Below, piece after piece: positions 8,862 through 16,638 of a DNA stretch of 64,000 nt (positions are counted from its first letter, which is position 1; each line of letters begins with the position of its first letter). The DNA lies in assembly GCF_009650605.1 (NCBI RefSeq), contig NZ_WAJT01000003.1:186001-250000 (forward strand), read 5' to 3'. The position numbers were made by a program, and so were the translations under genes. The notes beneath the pieces were generated by a model. The model was not told the origin of the DNA and did no database searches. It saw only the letters and a program-made list of their open reading frames with translations. The DNA is from Labrenzia sp. CE80 (lineage in GTDB: Bacteria > Pseudomonadota > Alphaproteobacteria > Rhizobiales > Stappiaceae).

Positions 8862-9416
8862 TCAATTCAACGCACCCGGCGTGCCGAGAACCTGCGGCTC
8901 CTGACGACAATCATACTGACCAGCCATCCTGTCAGCCGCCTGACGCGCCATCTGATTTGCGTTCTGGTTGGCACGAGCATCGATCCGGGCGATTTGACAG
9001 GTTGCCCCGGGAACGATTTGTGTAACGATCAATATGTTGCCCGGTTTGCCGCCTTCCGGATCGTCGATGAACCAGCGCAGGATCGTTGCAAAAGCCTGAC
9101 CATCACGCAAACGCCATTCAAGAGTCTCGTTGACCGTATTGAAATTCGGCAGAGTCTGTTCAGCGGCGCGCTCACCTTCTGCTCCGATACCGAAAGACAC
9201 GAACATACGCAGATCACCCTCGGCGACATAGACGGGCATGCCCTTGTATCCCGTGCAATGCCAGGACCCGCCGAATGTGCCCTCATCGGCTGTTGGCGCT
9301 TCTTGAACCTCGCACTCGTCCAGTTTGATCTTGGTATAGACGCTGTCGATGGGGGCAGCGTCGGCGCCGACAGCTAATACCACCCATAAAAACAAGGTCG
9401 CAAAAAAGCTCTTCAT
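8862..9416 (-). CDS. Exported cysteine-containing protein of unknown function
   Basis: A 184-residue protein with a signal peptide (residues 1-21, cleavage near ADA). The start at 9416 follows GGAGGGAACCGAG, an excellent ribosome site, so the longer open frame up to 9572 is rejected. The mature part has four cysteines (DECEV, WHCTG, ATCQI, YDCRQ), enough for two disulfides in the periplasm, and a Gln/Asn/Ala/Arg-rich helix before the last one. I do not recognise the family. It faces the ppa gene divergently. Confidence 0.82.
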   Translation of the reverse strand: MKSFFATLFLWVVLAVGADAAPIDSVYTKIKLDECEVQEAPTADEGTFGGSWHCTGYKGMPVYVAEGDLRMFVSFGIGAEGERAAEQTLPNFNTVNETLEWRLRDGQAFATILRWFIDDPEGGKPGNILIVTQIVPGATCQIARIDARANQNANQMARQAADRMAGQYDCRQEPQVLGTPGALN

Positions 9417-9518
9417 CTCGGTTCCCTCCTGCAGGGGCTCGATCCAGCACTCTGCGCTCGTTCGCGTAGCAAGCCTGTGACACCCATCATCATATGGTTG
9501 CAACGCAACAATAAAGGC

Positions 9519-9547
9519 TTGCGCTGAAACGATCAGGCTGCAATAGA
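9519..9547 (+). promoter_or_regulatory. Possible sigma-70-type promoter for ppa
   Basis: TTGCGC (9519-9524) and AATAGA (9542-9547) with a 17-base spacer, placed 30 bases before the ppa start. The -10 match is only partial. Confidence 0.35.
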
Positions 9548-9577
9548 CCCACCAACAGCCAACAGGAGTCAAGCAGC

Positions 9578-10117
9578 ATGCGTATTGATGCAGTGCCGAT
9601 CGGCAAGAACCCGCCAGAAGACATCAACGTCATCATCGAAGTTTCGGTCGGCGGCGAGCCAATCAAATACGAAATGGACAAGGACGCTGGTGCGATGTAC
9701 GTCGACCGCTTCCTCTACACGCCAATGCGCTACCCGGGCAATTACGGGTTCGTGCCGCACACCCTTTGCGGTGACGGCGACCCGATCGACGTTGTTGTTG
9801 TGAACCAGCGGCCAGTCGTCCCCGGCGCAATCATGAACTGCCGCCCCATCGGCGTTCTGATCATGGAAGACGAGTCCGGCATGGACGAAAAGATCATTGC
9901 AGTGCCGAGCAACAAGCTGACGCGCCGCTATGAAAACGTCCACGATGTCAGCGACCTGCCCGAAATCACCATGGCTCAAGTGAAGCATTTCTTCGAGCAC
10001 TACAAGGATCTGGAACCTGGCAAGTGGGTCAAGGTCACCGGCATCGAAGGCGTAGACATTGCCAAGAAGATGATCATGGAATCGATTGACCGCGCTCAGG
10101 CAGACGCCGCCGAGTAA
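9578..10117 (+). CDS. ppa: Inorganic pyrophosphatase (family I)
   Basis: A 179-residue soluble enzyme that hydrolyses pyrophosphate to two phosphates and so pulls biosynthetic reactions forward. The family I signature is visible as GDGDPIDVVVV, with the three metal-binding Asp residues, and the start (RIDAVPIGKNPPEDINVIIE) and substrate-binding YEMDKDAGAMYVDRFLYTPMRYP region (split here by position) match the bacterial hexameric type. Length is typical. AGGAG precedes the ATG. It is a single-gene unit. Confidence 0.97.
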   Translation: MRIDAVPIGKNPPEDINVIIEVSVGGEPIKYEMDKDAGAMYVDRFLYTPMRYPGNYGFVPHTLCGDGDPIDVVVVNQRPVVPGAIMNCRPIGVLIMEDESGMDEKIIAVPSNKLTRRYENVHDVSDLPEITMAQVKHFFEHYKDLEPGKWVKVTGIEGVDIAKKMIMESIDRAQADAAE

Positions 10118-10144
10118 CGTCGACTTCCTTTAAAAGTCTTTTGG

Positions 10145-10175
10145 AGCCGCTGCGGATCAAACCTCCGCTGCGGCT
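10145..10175. terminator. Possible bidirectional hairpin terminator
   Basis: AGCCGCTGCGG and CCGCTGCGGCT form a 10-11 bp stem with one mismatch around a short loop. It lies between the convergent ends of ppa and the metallopeptidase gene and overlaps the last codons of the latter. T-runs are weak on both sides. Confidence 0.35.
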
Positions 10176-10591
10176 TCAATTCTGTCCATGTCCGCGTCGG
10201 ACAGACCGAAATGATGGCCAATCTCATGGACAAGCACATGAGAGACGATCTCGCCCAGCGTTTCGGGATTTGACGCCCAGTAGTCCAAGATAGGACGGCG
10301 GAACAGCCAGATCCGGTTTGGCATCTGACCTGTTACAAGTTCCGCAGCGCCTTCCGTCAGTCCTGCACCCTCAAAAAGCCCCAGAAGATCATGCGGATCT
10401 TCAATACCCAGGGCATTGAGCACAGCATCCTCGGCATAGTCCGCCAGACTGACCTGCATGTGCCCGCATTGGGCCAGAATTTCGTGCGGCAGGTTGGCAA
10501 GAGTTTCGCTCGCCAGGGCTTCGAAGACCTCCAGATCAGGAGCGAAACGATCTGCCCATTCGGTTCTGCGCCCGGGACGGCTGGACCCCAT
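10157..10591 (-). CDS. Zinicin-like metallopeptidase family protein
   Basis: A 144-residue protein with an HEIGHH zinc-binding motif at 122-127 near its C terminus, followed by FGLSD, the pattern of the small minimal-metalloprotease-like family (COG3824 type). These are soluble and poorly characterised. AGGAG precedes the ATG. It is convergent with ppa and is separated by 53 bases from the small membrane protein gene upstream. Confidence 0.82.
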   Translation of the reverse strand: MGSSRPGRRTEWADRFAPDLEVFEALASETLANLPHEILAQCGHMQVSLADYAEDAVLNALGIEDPHDLLGLFEGAGLTEGAAELVTGQMPNRIWLFRRPILDYWASNPETLGEIVSHVLVHEIGHHFGLSDADMDRIEAAAEV

Positions 10592-10644
10592 CGCTCAGCT
10601 CCTGTTTTCTTGTGTGGCCGAACATGCGGCTCGAGATTTCATGG

Positions 10645-10899
10645 CTAAAGATAGGTGATCGCCAGATAGACTAAAAGTCCGACTGCAAAGATCAGCCCGG
10701 CTCCGCGCCCGATCCGCGTTCCCCAGACTTCCACCTTGTCGTCTTCGTCAAGATCATGTGCGCCGAAATGATCCTGGGCACGCTTGGCCATCCGAACGAA
10801 CGTCGACCCGGCAACCGTCTCGCTCTCGGCCTCCACCCGGTCAAGGGAGCGCAGGGCCTCGTCACGACGCGCCTCGTCTTTGGAACGCTGATCGCTCAT
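10645..10899 (-). CDS. Small single-pass membrane protein of unknown function
   Basis: An 84-residue protein: a charged N-terminal half (residues 1-62, rich in Asp, Glu and Arg, probably helical and cytoplasmic) and one C-terminal membrane helix (AGLIFAVGLLVYLAITYL). Its ATG overlaps the dsbB stop as ATGA, so it is co-translated with DsbB and with the YqaA-type gene upstream. This coupling is the main evidence that it is real; the frame opening at 11100 runs through dsbB and is not used. Confidence 0.7.
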   Translation of the reverse strand: MSDQRSKDEARRDEALRSLDRVEAESETVAGSTFVRMAKRAQDHFGAHDLDEDDKVEVWGTRIGRGAGLIFAVGLLVYLAITYL

Positions 10900-11408
10900 G
10901 ACTGACGCTCGCCGCGAAACGAAAGCGCAGCCGAGAGCGCAGCCAGCAGTGTCAGGCCTGCAGAGGCAACGGCATTCCAGCCCGCAAAGGAAAGCCCCAA
11001 CATGCGCCAGCTTGCCTCCGTGCAACTGACCACCCGCGTGGCCTTGAGTGCTGAAAGCATGTTGGCGGCGTCCGCAGGACCAGCGCTGCCGCCGCCGCAA
11101 TCAGACGGCCCAGCCCAGAAGCCCCACTCCGCGCCGGACTGATAGATGCCAAGGCCCGCGCCATAGGCAAAGACCAGAGCGACAACGACCATCACGCCAC
11201 TCGCAAGCCTGGGTCGGTTCCGGCTCATCAAAAGCAGCCCAAAGACCGTCAGCGGCAGTCCGGCATAATAGGGAACCCGCTGCTCAAGGCACAATTTGCA
11301 GGGAACATAGCCGCCGATCAGCTGAAAGCCCCAGGCCGTGCAAATTGCGGCGAGGCCAGCAACCAGAAGGAGAAGAGCGATAGCCTTCGATTTGGCAATG
11401 TTGGTCAT
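10896..11408 (-). CDS. dsbB: Disulfide bond formation protein B
   Basis: A 170-residue inner-membrane thiol oxidase that passes electrons from DsbA to quinones. The first redox pair is the CKLC motif at Cys37 and Cys40; the second pair is Cys104 and Cys129. Four membrane helices fit the family. An in-frame TTG at 11429 overlaps the previous gene, but the ATG at 11408 has GGAG at a proper distance. It lies in a tight minus-strand unit with a YqaA-type gene and a small membrane protein. Confidence 0.92.
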   Translation of the reverse strand: MTNIAKSKAIALLLLVAGLAAICTAWGFQLIGGYVPCKLCLEQRVPYYAGLPLTVFGLLLMSRNRPRLASGVMVVVALVFAYGAGLGIYQSGAEWGFWAGPSDCGGGSAGPADAANMLSALKATRVVSCTEASWRMLGLSFAGWNAVASAGLTLLAALSAALSFRGERQS

Positions 11409-11425
11409 TCCTGAAGCTCCCGCCG

Positions 11426-12004
11426 TCAAATCAACTTGATCAATACGAAACCGCCGACCAGAAGCACTACGAACAAGGTGAACATTAGGCCGAGGCGTTT
11501 TTCGATAAAGTCACGGATTGGTGGGCCGAAGAAATAGAGCAGAGCCGCGACCACGAAAAAGCGGATACCGCGAGAGACGATACTCGCCAGCAGGAAGATC
11601 GGCAGGCTGAGCCCGGCCGCGCCGCTGGCGATTGTGATGACCTTGTAAGGAAATGGCGTCAGCCCGGCGATGAATACGAACCACCAGCCCCAGGCGTTGA
11701 AAATCTCGCTGAAGCTCTCGAACTTGTCGAGATATCCGTAAAAGCCGAGGATCGGTTCAGCGACCTGCTGGAACAGGAACGACCCGATCATGTAGCCGGC
11801 GAGTCCGCCCAGAACCGAGGTCACCGTGCACAGAAGCGCCAGAAACCAGGCCTTCTCCTTTCGGGCGATGACCATGGGGATCAGAAGAATGTCGGGCGGG
11901 ATCGGAAAAACCGAGCTCTCGACAAACGATACCGTTCCCAGAGCTGCAGGCGCACGGGGTCCGGAGGCAAGGGACAAGGTCCAATCGTACAAACGGCGTA
12001 ACAT
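11426..12004 (-). CDS. YqaA/DedA-type membrane protein (VTT/SNARE-associated domain)
   Basis: A 192-residue integral membrane protein. FVESSVFPIPPDILLIPM near the N terminus and FIAGLTPFPYKVITIASG in the middle are the conserved proline-containing re-entrant motifs of the YqaA/DedA superfamily, linked to membrane lipid scrambling or undecaprenyl phosphate transport in some members. The frame is open far upstream to 12463, across the tRNA gene, but GGAG followed by ATG at 12004 gives the family-typical start. It is first in the unit with dsbB. Confidence 0.88.
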   Translation of the reverse strand: MLRRLYDWTLSLASGPRAPAALGTVSFVESSVFPIPPDILLIPMVIARKEKAWFLALLCTVTSVLGGLAGYMIGSFLFQQVAEPILGFYGYLDKFESFSEIFNAWGWWFVFIAGLTPFPYKVITIASGAAGLSLPIFLLASIVSRGIRFFVVAALLYFFGPPIRDFIEKRLGLMFTLFVVLLVGGFVLIKLI

Positions 12005-12126
12005 CCGTTCTCCATAGCCTTTCACCTGCGCAATGTCACCCGCACAAAACACAGCGGAGAAACACCGCACGCAATGCGGTTTTTCAGACAACTTTACACA
12101 GGCTTGCGGAAAGCGGCTGGAAGGCA

Positions 12127-12154
12127 TTGACGCCGGAGAGCCGCTGGCTATTAT
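12127..12154 (+). promoter_or_regulatory. Promoter of tRNA-Leu
   Basis: TTGACG at 12127-12132, a 16-base spacer and TATTAT at 12149-12154, ending 17 bases before the tRNA. The match and position are good for a constitutive tRNA promoter. Confidence 0.7.
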
Positions 12155-12171
12155 CGCGCGACCTTGACGCT

Positions 12172-12256
12172 GCCCCTCTGGCGGAATTGGTAGACGCGCG
12201 GGATTCAAAATCCCGTTTCTTCGGAAGTGCCGGTTCGATTCCGGCGGGGGGCACCA
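12172..12256 (+). tRNA. tRNA-Leu (anticodon CAA)
   Basis: An 85-base class II tRNA. The acceptor stem pairs GCCCCTC with GGGGGGC and is followed by A and an encoded CCA. The D-arm has GGCGGAATTGGTAGAC, the anticodon stem CGGGA/TCCCG encloses TTCAAAA with anticodon CAA, a variable arm follows, and the T-arm has GGTTCGATTCC. It reads the codon TTG. The 189 bases between it and the cupin gene show no other feature that I can support. Confidence 0.97.
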
Positions 12257-12445
12257 GCTTTCAGATCGCAGCCTGCCATTTTGCGGTACTACAGCCCTAA
12301 AGCAGCCTTTCACCTTTTGATTACGACGATTTTCGAAATTGCTTTGGCAGGCCGAAAATTGCTCGCGAGATTTGGCGCTTAACGCAAAAGTGATGCATTT
12401 CAGATATTCAATCCCGACTGACAACAGTGCTGATCGGGGAAACAA

Positions 12446-12979
12446 ATGGCTGTCGCGGAGCAAAAACGAGAAGATCTGGCAGACATCGAGCTGGTCGAAG
12501 CGGTTGACGAAACCACCTCTACAGTCGCCGACATTGCTGATCCTCTAGATGACACTGGCGTCTTCACGCTCGCCCGCTTGACCAAGGACACACTTCAGCC
12601 GTCACCAATCAACCCTGACTGGATCCTCGAGGGCAACCCGGAAGCAAAGGTGCGCAATCTCTCGGTCATGAGCCGTGGCTGGGCAACCACCGATCACTGG
12701 TCTTGCACGGCCGGGAAATTCCGCTGGCACTACGCCTGGGACGAGACGGTCATGTTTCTCGAGGGCGAGGTCGTCATTACTGATGACGAAGGTCAGGTCT
12801 ATGTTGGCCGTCCCGGCACCAGTCTTTTCTTTCCGGCGGGCTCTTCAGCAACCTGGGTGGTTCCCCGGTATATCCGCAAGATCGCCTTCAACCAGCGCCC
12901 CGTTCCAGCCTACCTTCACATCTTGGCACGCGGTGCAAACAAGGTCTTCAAGGTCCTCGGGCTGCCGACCATGCCATAA
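12446..12979 (+). CDS. Cupin domain protein
   Basis: A 177-residue protein. The first 45 residues are acidic and probably flexible; the rest is a single cupin barrel like the DUF861 / ureidoglycine-aminohydrolase cupins, with KFRWHYAWDETVMFLEGEVVI as the first half of the metal-site region and a SLFFPAGSSATWVVP second half. The His of the first motif is present in WHYAWDE. The reaction is unknown. It stands alone between the tRNA and the CYTH-CHAD gene. Confidence 0.82.
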   Translation: MAVAEQKREDLADIELVEAVDETTSTVADIADPLDDTGVFTLARLTKDTLQPSPINPDWILEGNPEAKVRNLSVMSRGWATTDHWSCTAGKFRWHYAWDETVMFLEGEVVITDDEGQVYVGRPGTSLFFPAGSSATWVVPRYIRKIAFNQRPVPAYLHILARGANKVFKVLGLPTMP

Positions 12980-13068
12980 GACCTGGCAACAAGACGATGG
13001 TCTGCAACCTGCCCCGAACATAGTCAAGCGTTCTGGACAGGTCACTGACCCTTGGCTAGTGTCGACCC

Positions 13069-14628
13069 ATGAGCAGTTCGCCAAAAGAAATCGAGCTTAA
13101 GCTCGAAGTGCCGCCGCAAGCACAGGAAACCCTGCGCAAATCTCCTGCGCCAGAAGGTTTCACGGCTTCCCGAGCGGTGACGAAAACGCTCCAATCGATC
13201 TATTTCGATACAGCTGATCAGGCCCTGAGAAGAGCCCGGATATCGCTTCGTGTCCGCAAGGTCGGCCAGAGCTGGGTGCAAACGGCCAAAATCGGCACAG
13301 GGGTCATTGGCGGCATGTCATCAGCCGTTGAGGCAGAGCATGCCGTGGCTGGCCGGGCAATCGACCTCACGGTCATTGAAGATCCGCAAGTCCTGCGCCA
13401 CCTCGTTGAAACCATCAAGGGCGCACCGCTTGCTGAGACTTTTGAGACAATCATCAAGCGCACCACTCGCGTCCTGACGGCCGAAGACGGCAGCCGCATT
13501 GAAGTCGCCTTTGACGTGGGAGATATCAAGGCCGGAGAGCGCTCCTCTCCCCTGGCCGAGGTCGAGCTGGAGTTGCTGGAAGGCGCAAGCGGAAACCTCT
13601 ACGCCGCAGCTCAAGGTATTCTGGAAGACACCCCTTTCCACTTTTCTCCCTACAGCAAGGCAGAACGCGGCTTCCGTCTCGCTGGCGGCGAGAGCTCTGG
13701 AGTAGATGCGCCAAGCCTCGCCAAGAAGGTTGAGCTAACGGCTTCCGAAAGCGTCGAACATGCGTTCAGAAGCGTTCTGAGATCTTGCCTCGAGCAAATC
13801 GCGCACAATCGAATGGCAGTGCTCACCAGCGACGATCCGGAAGGTCCACACCAGCTGCGCGTCGGCTTGAGGCGCCTGCGCAGCGCCTTTCGGCTGTTCC
13901 GACCTGCGCTCAATCCGCTAACGTTTCGACCACTTGACGCAAGCGCGCGTACATTGGCCGGTAAAGTCGGTGAGTTACGCGATCTTGATGTACTTGCGAG
14001 CGAAATCGTCGCCCCCCTTTCAGATCATGCACCGCAGAACCTGTCCCTGGATCCCTTGCTGAAGCATCTGACGAAAACCCGCGTCAGCTGCCGAAACGAG
14101 CTGATCGACTATCTGCAGTCGACCGAAATCAACGCGTTCCTCTTCTCTCTCGCCGCCTATACGGAGGGGCGCGGATGGCTGGATGCAGAAAATTTCGACC
14201 AGACTACGCTGCTTGCAGCACCGATTTCAGCCTTCGCGCGCGAGGCCCAGAACAAGCAATGGCGCAAAGTTTCCAAACACGGATCAGGCATCGAAGAAAT
14301 GTCGGTTCCCGAGCGCCATGAGATGCGCAAGGCGCTCAAGAAGCTGCGATATGGGATCGAGTTCTTCGGCTCGCTCTATCCGAAGGCCGAGGTCAAACCA
14401 TTCCTGAAGCGAATGAAAAAGCTCCAGGATATCTTTGGCTATCTGAACGACGTCGCAATGGCGGAAAAACTGCTTGATCTTCCCAGCGTCAAGGGTGCCG
14501 GCGCCTCTGACACGTCTCTTGCGATGGGCTTTGCAATTGGCTGGCACGAGGCCCAGGCGACGCAAATGTGGCGGCACGCGAAGGACTACTGGACGGGAAC
14601 GAAAGGCGCGCCAAAGTTCTGGCGCTAA
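13069..14628 (+). CDS. CYTH and CHAD domain protein (triphosphatase-like)
   Basis: A 519-residue two-domain protein. The N-terminal CYTH domain (about 1-205) opens with EIELKLEV, the ExExK motif that binds the triphosphate and metals in tunnel enzymes such as inorganic triphosphatase. The C-terminal CHAD domain (about 220-510) is a helical domain with conserved histidines and arginines (HQLRVGLRRLRSAFRLF, MRKALKKLRYGIEFF) that binds polyphosphate. Together they suggest a role with inorganic triphosphate or polyphosphate. It lies just before the phosphonate locus, but on its own. Confidence 0.92.
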   Translation: MSSSPKEIELKLEVPPQAQETLRKSPAPEGFTASRAVTKTLQSIYFDTADQALRRARISLRVRKVGQSWVQTAKIGTGVIGGMSSAVEAEHAVAGRAIDLTVIEDPQVLRHLVETIKGAPLAETFETIIKRTTRVLTAEDGSRIEVAFDVGDIKAGERSSPLAEVELELLEGASGNLYAAAQGILEDTPFHFSPYSKAERGFRLAGGESSGVDAPSLAKKVELTASESVEHAFRSVLRSCLEQIAHNRMAVLTSDDPEGPHQLRVGLRRLRSAFRLFRPALNPLTFRPLDASARTLAGKVGELRDLDVLASEIVAPLSDHAPQNLSLDPLLKHLTKTRVSCRNELIDYLQSTEINAFLFSLAAYTEGRGWLDAENFDQTTLLAAPISAFAREAQNKQWRKVSKHGSGIEEMSVPERHEMRKALKKLRYGIEFFGSLYPKAEVKPFLKRMKKLQDIFGYLNDVAMAEKLLDLPSVKGAGASDTSLAMGFAIGWHEAQATQMWRHAKDYWTGTKGAPKFWR

Positions 14629-14651
14629 CGGTCAGCCAGATCGCCTGGTAA

Positions 14652-15386
14652 TCAGCTCTCGATCACGAGCTGGATACGGTCCGCCGCCATTCGGGTGCGA
14701 GTGTATTGCGTCGGCCGGCCGGCATCATCCACGTTCGTGCTTTCAACGATCAAGATCGCCTGCCCCTCGGGAATTTGCAGGAACGCCGCGTCCTGCGGAT
14801 CGATCAGCTCGGCACTGACGCGCGTTTCAAGACGGCTATAGTCATCAAGGCCGCATTGCTGGAGCGCCTTGGTGAATGAGCCCGTTTCCGCATAAGCGGC
14901 CACGAGCCCTGGAAACCTTGCCTGTTCGAACCAGCTTGTCGCGACCAGCACCGGTATTCCGTCGACTACACGCAACGTTTCGATCCGTATCAGTTGGACG
15001 CCAAGTGGCAGTTTGAGTTCGGCCGCCAGCAGAGCATCCGCTTCTTCAAGGCCAGATCCAATCATCCGCCCACTAGGCGTTTTGTGTTGGCCCGAAACGA
15101 TCTCCGAGAACCGCGTGCGGCTGCCAATCGGATAGTTCATCGGCGCTGCTGCGACAAAGGTTCCCCGGCCCTGGTCGGCCCGCAGAATTCCCTCATTGAC
15201 CAAGACAGCAATCGCCCGGCGCACCGTATGGCGATTGACGTCAAACCGCGCGGCGATATCCGCCTCCGTCGGAAGCTTGGACCCGGTCACAAACGTTCCC
15301 GAGCTGATTTCAGCCTTCAGCCATTCGGCGATCTGGCGCCAGATGGCGATCCCGGCGCCGCGGTCGATTTTCATCTGCTTCGTCAT
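14652..15386 (-). CDS. phnF: GntR-family regulator of phosphonate genes PhnF
   Basis: A 244-residue repressor-type regulator. The N-terminal winged helix (about 15-80) has the GntR recognition region (FDVNRHTVRRAIAVLVNEG, then QGRGTFVA) and the C-terminal UTRA ligand domain of the HutC/PhnF group covers about 95-240. Divergent transcription from phnG identifies it as PhnF. A palindrome at 15433-15448 in the shared gap is its likely operator. The start is uncertain: a TTG at 15413 or an ATG at 15386; I prefer the ATG, which begins MTKQMKIDRG. Confidence 0.9.
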   Translation of the reverse strand: MTKQMKIDRGAGIAIWRQIAEWLKAEISSGTFVTGSKLPTEADIAARFDVNRHTVRRAIAVLVNEGILRADQGRGTFVAAAPMNYPIGSRTRFSEIVSGQHKTPSGRMIGSGLEEADALLAAELKLPLGVQLIRIETLRVVDGIPVLVATSWFEQARFPGLVAAYAETGSFTKALQQCGLDDYSRLETRVSAELIDPQDAAFLQIPEGQAILIVESTNVDDAGRPTQYTRTRMAADRIQLVIES

Positions 15387-15430
15387 GTCTTCGTCATCAA
15401 ACCCGGATAGCAAAGTGTCAATTCAAAAAT

Positions 15431-15450
15431 TCGTCTATACAAATAGACAA
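15431..15450. promoter_or_regulatory. Probable PhnF operator
   Basis: GTCTAT (15433-15438) and ATAGAC (15443-15448) form a perfect inverted repeat with a 4-base centre, extended by an outer T/A pair. It sits in the 119-base gap between phnF and phnG. The half-site GTCTATA resembles sites described for HutC/PhnF-type GntR regulators. It covers the AT-rich part of the gap, where a -10 element would be expected, so it would suit repression. Confidence 0.6.
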
Positions 15451-15505
15451 TCTGATGTATGACTCAAGCCTCTTCGTTAGATCGCCACGAAAAAGGTCGA
15501 AAGAC

Positions 15506-15994
15506 ATGTCCGAAGAAACCACGGCCTCACCGCCCTCAAGCCCGGCCGACCAGACCACCGCACGCCGGCAGGAAATCATGGCAGTGATGGCCGAAACCCC
15601 GGCATCCGCACTCGCAAAAGCTTTTGAAAGCTACCCGGATCATCCCTCCCACGAGTTGGTCCGCGGACCGGAAACAGGGCTCGTGATGGTCCGGGGCCGC
15701 ATGGGCGGCACCGGCGGCGCCTTCAACCTCGGCGAAGTGACCGTAACACGCTGCGTCGTGCGCTTGGCAAGCGGTGAAACCGGAAGCTCTTACATTCTTG
15801 GCCGGCACAAGCAGCACGCTCTTCAGGCGGCCATTCTGGACGGTCTTTGGCAGAATCCAGACCATCGGCAAAAGGTCGAAGACGACATTCTTGCGCCACT
15901 CGAAAACAGCCGCCACCAAAGGCAGGAAGAGATCAAGGCGGAAACAGCGGCCACAAAGGTCGACTTCTTCACCATGGTTCGTGGAGACGATTGA
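15506..15994 (+). CDS. phnG: C-P lyase core subunit PhnG
   Basis: A 162-residue subunit of the PhnGHIJ core complex. The family part starts near residue 25 with RRQEIMAVMAETPASALAKA and includes the conserved G-E-V-T-V-T-R-C-V-V-R segment around 90-100, followed by YILGRHKQHALQAAILDG. With PhnH, PhnI and PhnL it makes the ribosyl phosphonate triphosphate intermediate from ATP and a phosphonate. I start at 15506 (AAAGGTCGAAAGAC upstream) rather than at 15455, which would put the start inside the operator region's downstream flank. First gene of the operon. Confidence 0.93.
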   Translation: MSEETTASPPSSPADQTTARRQEIMAVMAETPASALAKAFESYPDHPSHELVRGPETGLVMVRGRMGGTGGAFNLGEVTVTRCVVRLASGETGSSYILGRHKQHALQAAILDGLWQNPDHRQKVEDDILAPLENSRHQRQEEIKAETAATKVDFFTMVRGDD

Positions 15995-16635
15995 TGAACA
16001 CCGAAGCAATCAACCCGTCTGCGGCGAATTCCGCTGCACGCCTGGCGCCAGGTTTCGCCGATCCGGTTCACGATGCACAAGACTGCTTCCGAAAAGTGAT
16101 GCAGGCGATGGCACGGCCTGGAACATTGCAAACGTTCGAGCCCGGTCTGATAGATCTGCCCGCGCCGCTCACAGCAATGGGTGCTGCCGTTGCGCTTACC
16201 TTGCTCGACTACGACACCCCCGTCTGGCTGGATCCGGCCCTGGCCAAGTCGCCGGACGCAGTCAGCTTTTTGCGTTTTCACACCGGTGCGCCCATCGTGG
16301 ACGTCCCGGTCGAGGCAGCCTTCGCGCTGGTCAGCGAACCCGAGCGACTAACCGGCCTCGGCAACTTCGCGCAGGGAACCCCTGACTATCCAGACCAGTC
16401 CGCAACCCTGGTTCTCATGAACCAGACTTTCGGCAAAGGCGCTTCTCTCAAGCTCAAGGGACCCGGCATCAAGGATGTCGCCCGCTTCAGCACCAGCCCC
16501 GTGCCGACGACCTTCTGGGATCAGGTTCAGGCCAACAACGCACAGTTCCCACGAGGCGTGGACGTGATTTTCACCGGCGAGGCACAAATCGCGGCTTTGC
16601 CGCGCTCCACTCAACTCACCCGGCCGGAGGCCTGA
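15994..16635 (+). CDS. phnH: C-P lyase core subunit PhnH
   Basis: A 213-residue core subunit of C-P lyase. The segment GFADPVHDAQDCFRKVMQAM at about 22-41, followed by ARPGT, is the N-terminal signature of PhnH. The start codon overlaps the phnG stop by one base (TGATG), so the two are translated together. The open frame reaching back to 15847 lies inside phnG and is not used. PhnH is a PLP-transferase-fold protein without PLP that stabilises the PhnGHIJ complex. Confidence 0.93.
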   Translation: MNTEAINPSAANSAARLAPGFADPVHDAQDCFRKVMQAMARPGTLQTFEPGLIDLPAPLTAMGAAVALTLLDYDTPVWLDPALAKSPDAVSFLRFHTGAPIVDVPVEAAFALVSEPERLTGLGNFAQGTPDYPDQSATLVLMNQTFGKGASLKLKGPGIKDVARFSTSPVPTTFWDQVQANNAQFPRGVDVIFTGEAQIAALPRSTQLTRPEA

Positions 16636-16638
16636 GCC

